A stretch of 14,973 bases of DNA, taken from the NCBI GenBank assembly GCA_025936205.1, contig JAICTU010000207.1, forward strand, positions 1-14,973, read 5' to 3'. Positions 13,298 to 14,973 of the stretch are shown here, piece after piece. The notes beneath the pieces were generated by a model. It was not told the DNA's origin and did no database searches. It saw nothing but the letters and a program-made list of their open reading frames with translations. Position numbers and translations under genes: made by a program. Source of the stretch: Polyangiaceae bacterium. Lineage in GTDB: Bacteria > Myxococcota > Polyangia > Polyangiales > Polyangiaceae. The first letter of the stretch is position 1. Every line of letters begins with the position of its first letter.

Positions 13298-14715
13298 CGC
13301 GCTTCCTCGTCACGCTCCTCGACGCGCGCCGCGAGCCGCCCCTCCGCCAGCCGGATGCGCAGGGCATCGCCCGGCGCAACGGCGCTCGACGAGGTCAGCA
13401 CCCGACCGCTCTCCGTGCTCACGATCGAATAGCCCCGGCTCAGGACCGTGAGCGGCGACAACGCCGAGAGCTGGCCACGTAGCGTCGCCAGTTGGCTCTG
13501 CTCACGGCGCAGCTGCGTCAACAGCGCTCCGCGCAGCTGCGCGGGAAAACGCGCGAGCGTGTGCCGCTCGCGCTCCAGGCGCCTCGAGAGCGCCAGGTGC
13601 AGGCGCGCTGCCAGCGGCTCGGACCGGCTCCTGGAGCCGAGAACGAGTACGCGCGGATGACGGGCGAGCAGGCGGCGCTCCAGGCCCTCCAGGCGGGCGG
13701 AGCCGCGCGCCAGATGCCTGCCGATCGCGCGCTCGGCACGCAACCGATGCTCGTCCAGCCCCTGCTGATGTTGCGCGATCACGAAGCGGGGGTCGCTCAA
13801 GCGTGCGCGCAGCGCTCGCGCTGCCGCCAGATCTTCCGACCAGCGCGCGCGCATGGCGCGCACCAGCTGCCGGCTCGAGGCGAGCAGTTGCGCAACGCGC
13901 TCGCGCTGCTCCGGCACCACCAGCTCCGCGGCTTGCGAGGGCGTGGCCGCGCGCACGTCGGCGACCAGATCGGTGAGCGTGATGTCGACCTCGTGCCCCA
14001 CGGCGCTCACCGTGGGCACCCGCAGGCAAGCCACCCGCCGCACCACCCGTTCGTCATTGAACGCCATCAGATCCTCGCTGGCTCCGCCGCCGCGGCCGAT
14101 GATCACCACCTCGACGCGCCGGTCGCGCTCGATGCGGTCGAGGGCCTGGATCAGGCTTTCTGGCGCCAGCTCACCTTGCACCAGCGCCGGGGACAGCACG
14201 AGGATCACCGGGCCACGCCGAAAGGCGACCGTGCGGATATCGTGCAGGGCCGCGCCGTGAGCGCTGGTGACGATGCCGACCACGCCCGGGCTCGCCGGCA
14301 GCGGCCGTTTGCGCTCGCGCTCGAACAGCCCCTCCGAGCGCAGCTGGGCCTTGAGCCGCTCCAATTGCTCCAGCAACGCCCCGCGGCCCACGGGGCGTAG
14401 ACTCTGCACGATGAACTGCAGGCGCCCGCGGGGAGCCCAGAGCGTGACCCGCCCCAGCGTCTGCACGCGCGCCCCGTCGAACAGGTGGTGCCGGACTCGC
14501 AGGGCATCCAGACGGTACATCACACATTCGATGCACGCGTCCTCGCGCGGATCTTTCAGCGTGAAATACACGTGACCGCTCGCTGCCCGCTTGAAAGAGA
14601 GGATTTCCCCCTCGACCCACTCGCGCCCCGCCTGGCTCTCGACCGCGCGCTTCAGCCGCCGCGCCAGATCGGCGACGGAAACGACGGGGACACTCTCCGG
14701 CACCGGTTGGGCCAC
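13294..14715 (-). CDS. xseA: Exodeoxyribonuclease VII large subunit
   Basis: A 473-residue catalytic subunit of exonuclease VII, which degrades single-stranded DNA in both directions to oligonucleotides. Seen: N-terminal OB-fold (about 10-105; WVEGEILSFKRAASGHVYFTLKD), then the catalytic domain with IVTSAHGAALHDI (148-160), IIGRGGGASEDLMAFNDE (205-222), PTVSAVGHEVDITLTD with H241 and D244, and ADVRAATPSQAAE. A long Arg/Leu/Glu-rich coiled coil (about 267-420) and the C-terminal LSPLTVLSRGYSIV follow. Length and order are normal. The start is GTG at 14715; no Shine-Dalgarno precedes it, but a TGTTATAGC element ends 7 nt upstream, so a leaderless transcript is possible. The small-subunit gene xseB is not next to it; aroE follows with a 4-bp overlap. 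Confidence 0.96.
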   Translation of the reverse strand: MAQPVPESVPVVSVADLARRLKRAVESQAGREWVEGEILSFKRAASGHVYFTLKDPREDACIECVMYRLDALRVRHHLFDGARVQTLGRVTLWAPRGRLQFIVQSLRPVGRGALLEQLERLKAQLRSEGLFERERKRPLPASPGVVGIVTSAHGAALHDIRTVAFRRGPVILVLSPALVQGELAPESLIQALDRIERDRRVEVVIIGRGGGASEDLMAFNDERVVRRVACLRVPTVSAVGHEVDITLTDLVADVRAATPSQAAELVVPEQRERVAQLLASSRQLVRAMRARWSEDLAAARALRARLSDPRFVIAQHQQGLDEHRLRAERAIGRHLARGSARLEGLERRLLARHPRVLVLGSRSRSEPLAARLHLALSRRLERERHTLARFPAQLRGALLTQLRREQSQLATLRGQLSALSPLTVLSRGYSIVSTESGRVLTSSSAVAPGDALRIRLAEGRLAARVEERDEEAR

Positions 14716-14730
14716 TGGAGAGCTATAACA
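14713..14730 (-). promoter_or_regulatory. Extended -10 promoter of xseA, possibly giving a leaderless mRNA
   Basis: The minus strand reads TG-T-TATAGC (14730-14722), an extended -10 with four of six consensus bases in the hexamer. Seven nucleotides after the hexamer comes the G of the xseA GTG codon, the expected transcription start position. No purine-rich ribosome-binding site lies between them. The -35 region is poor (GGGCT-like), as is usual for extended -10 promoters. Confidence 0.45.
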
Positions 14731-14738
14731 GCGCTGCC

Positions 14739-14767
14739 GGGCGGAGCCCAGTGCGGATGAACCGCCC
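14739..14767. other. GGGCGG/CCGCCC inverted repeat between the partial gene and xseA
   Basis: GGGCGG (14739-14744) and CCGCCC (14762-14767) are complementary with a 17-base loop. They lie in the 64-bp gap between the stop of the partial right-edge gene and xseA. It could be a weak terminator for the upstream gene, but there is no T-run and such pairs arise easily in GC-rich DNA. Confidence 0.2.
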
Positions 14768-14779
14768 GCGCGCGTTTGC

Positions 14780-14973
14780 TCACATCCCCTTGCGCGTCAC
14801 GGCCTGATCGCCAGGTTCGATCTCTTCGCGGGATTCCGTCACCAGCGCCAGCGACGAATATTTGTGGGAGCGGATGATGCGCAACTCCGCAACCACCTCT
14901 TCCGGGAAGGTCTCCTCGTCACCTTCCAGCGGCGTCACCTCCCAATCGAGGCGCTCGGGCGTGTCCATCCGGA
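14780..14973 (-). CDS. C-terminal end of an unidentified protein (runs off right edge)
   Basis: The stop TGA is at 14780-14782 and the frame is open to the edge, 64 codons. An ATG at 14968 could start a 62-residue protein, but it has no visible ribosome-binding site in the window and the frame continues past it, so a longer gene is more likely. The acidic segment (PLEGDEETFPEEV) is followed by VAELRIIRSHKYSSLALVTE and EIEPGDQAVTRKGM. The last part, a hydrophobic strand, SSLALVTES and a GD-containing turn, resembles the C-terminal beta module of some deltaproteobacterial LysM-type or outer-membrane/flagellar-assembly proteins. That resemblance is from memory and weak, so no function is assigned. 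It is in the same direction as xseA, 64 bp upstream. Confidence 0.55.
   Translation of the reverse strand, partial: RMDTPERLDWEVTPLEGDEETFPEEVVAELRIIRSHKYSSLALVTESREEIEPGDQAVTRKGM

Noticed and set aside
13492..14400. Plus-strand 302-residue frame opposite xseA
   Set aside because: Antisense shadow of the conserved exonuclease VII gene with no family features.
1..14973. CRISPR array, transposon, prophage or tRNA-linked island
   Set aside because: No regular spacer repeats, transposase or integrase motifs, or tRNA-like cloverleaf were recognised; base composition and gene types are uniform across the window.

Overview
The window is very GC-rich, densely packed chromosomal DNA. Its mix of genes (a giant Ser/Thr kinase–ATPase–repeat protein next to an ECF-like sigma factor, an HD-type signalling protein with an MshEN-like front end, ordinary TCA-cycle and shikimate genes) points to a myxobacterium (Myxococcota). 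That is an inference from gene content, not a phylogenetic result. I see no tRNA, rRNA, CRISPR array, insertion sequence or phage gene. All genes but one lie on the minus strand.

Layout from left to right. (1) 1-1063: the first 354 codons of 2-oxoglutarate dehydrogenase E1 (sucA), which run off the left edge. Its 248-bp upstream region holds a perfect 11-bp inverted repeat and a 16-bp near-palindrome next to a TATATT box. (2) 1312-1974: a SAM-dependent O-methyltransferase. It is divergent, across only 39 bp, from (3) 2014-3411, the only plus-strand gene, which encodes an MshEN-like domain joined to a degenerate HD-GYP domain. (4) 3439-7890: a two-gene signalling operon. An ECF-like sigma factor is followed 3 bp later by a 1256-residue protein kinase/STAND ATPase/helical-repeat fusion. 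No anti-sigma gene lies between or beside them. (5) 8143-10241: a histidine kinase, then an OmpR-type response regulator, then yggX (Fe(II) trafficking/oxidative protection), in transcription order. (6) 10326-14715: xseA, aroE and an archaeal-type glycogen-debranching enzyme, joined by 4-bp stop/start overlaps and therefore probably translationally coupled. (7) 14780-14973: the C-terminal end of a protein that enters from the right edge.

The genes fall into housekeeping metabolism (sucA, aroE, debranching enzyme, xseA) and three signalling modules. The most interesting module is the sigma factor/kinase pair. The kinase has intact catalytic motifs and a sensor-like ATPase/repeat region and no membrane segment, so it may control the sigma factor by phosphorylation instead of through an anti-sigma factor. 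The HD protein keeps the classic H...HD...D metal set but has lost the extra HD-GYP ligands, so its activity on cyclic di-GMP is doubtful. Function calls rest on motif recognition. Promoter and operator calls are pattern-level only.
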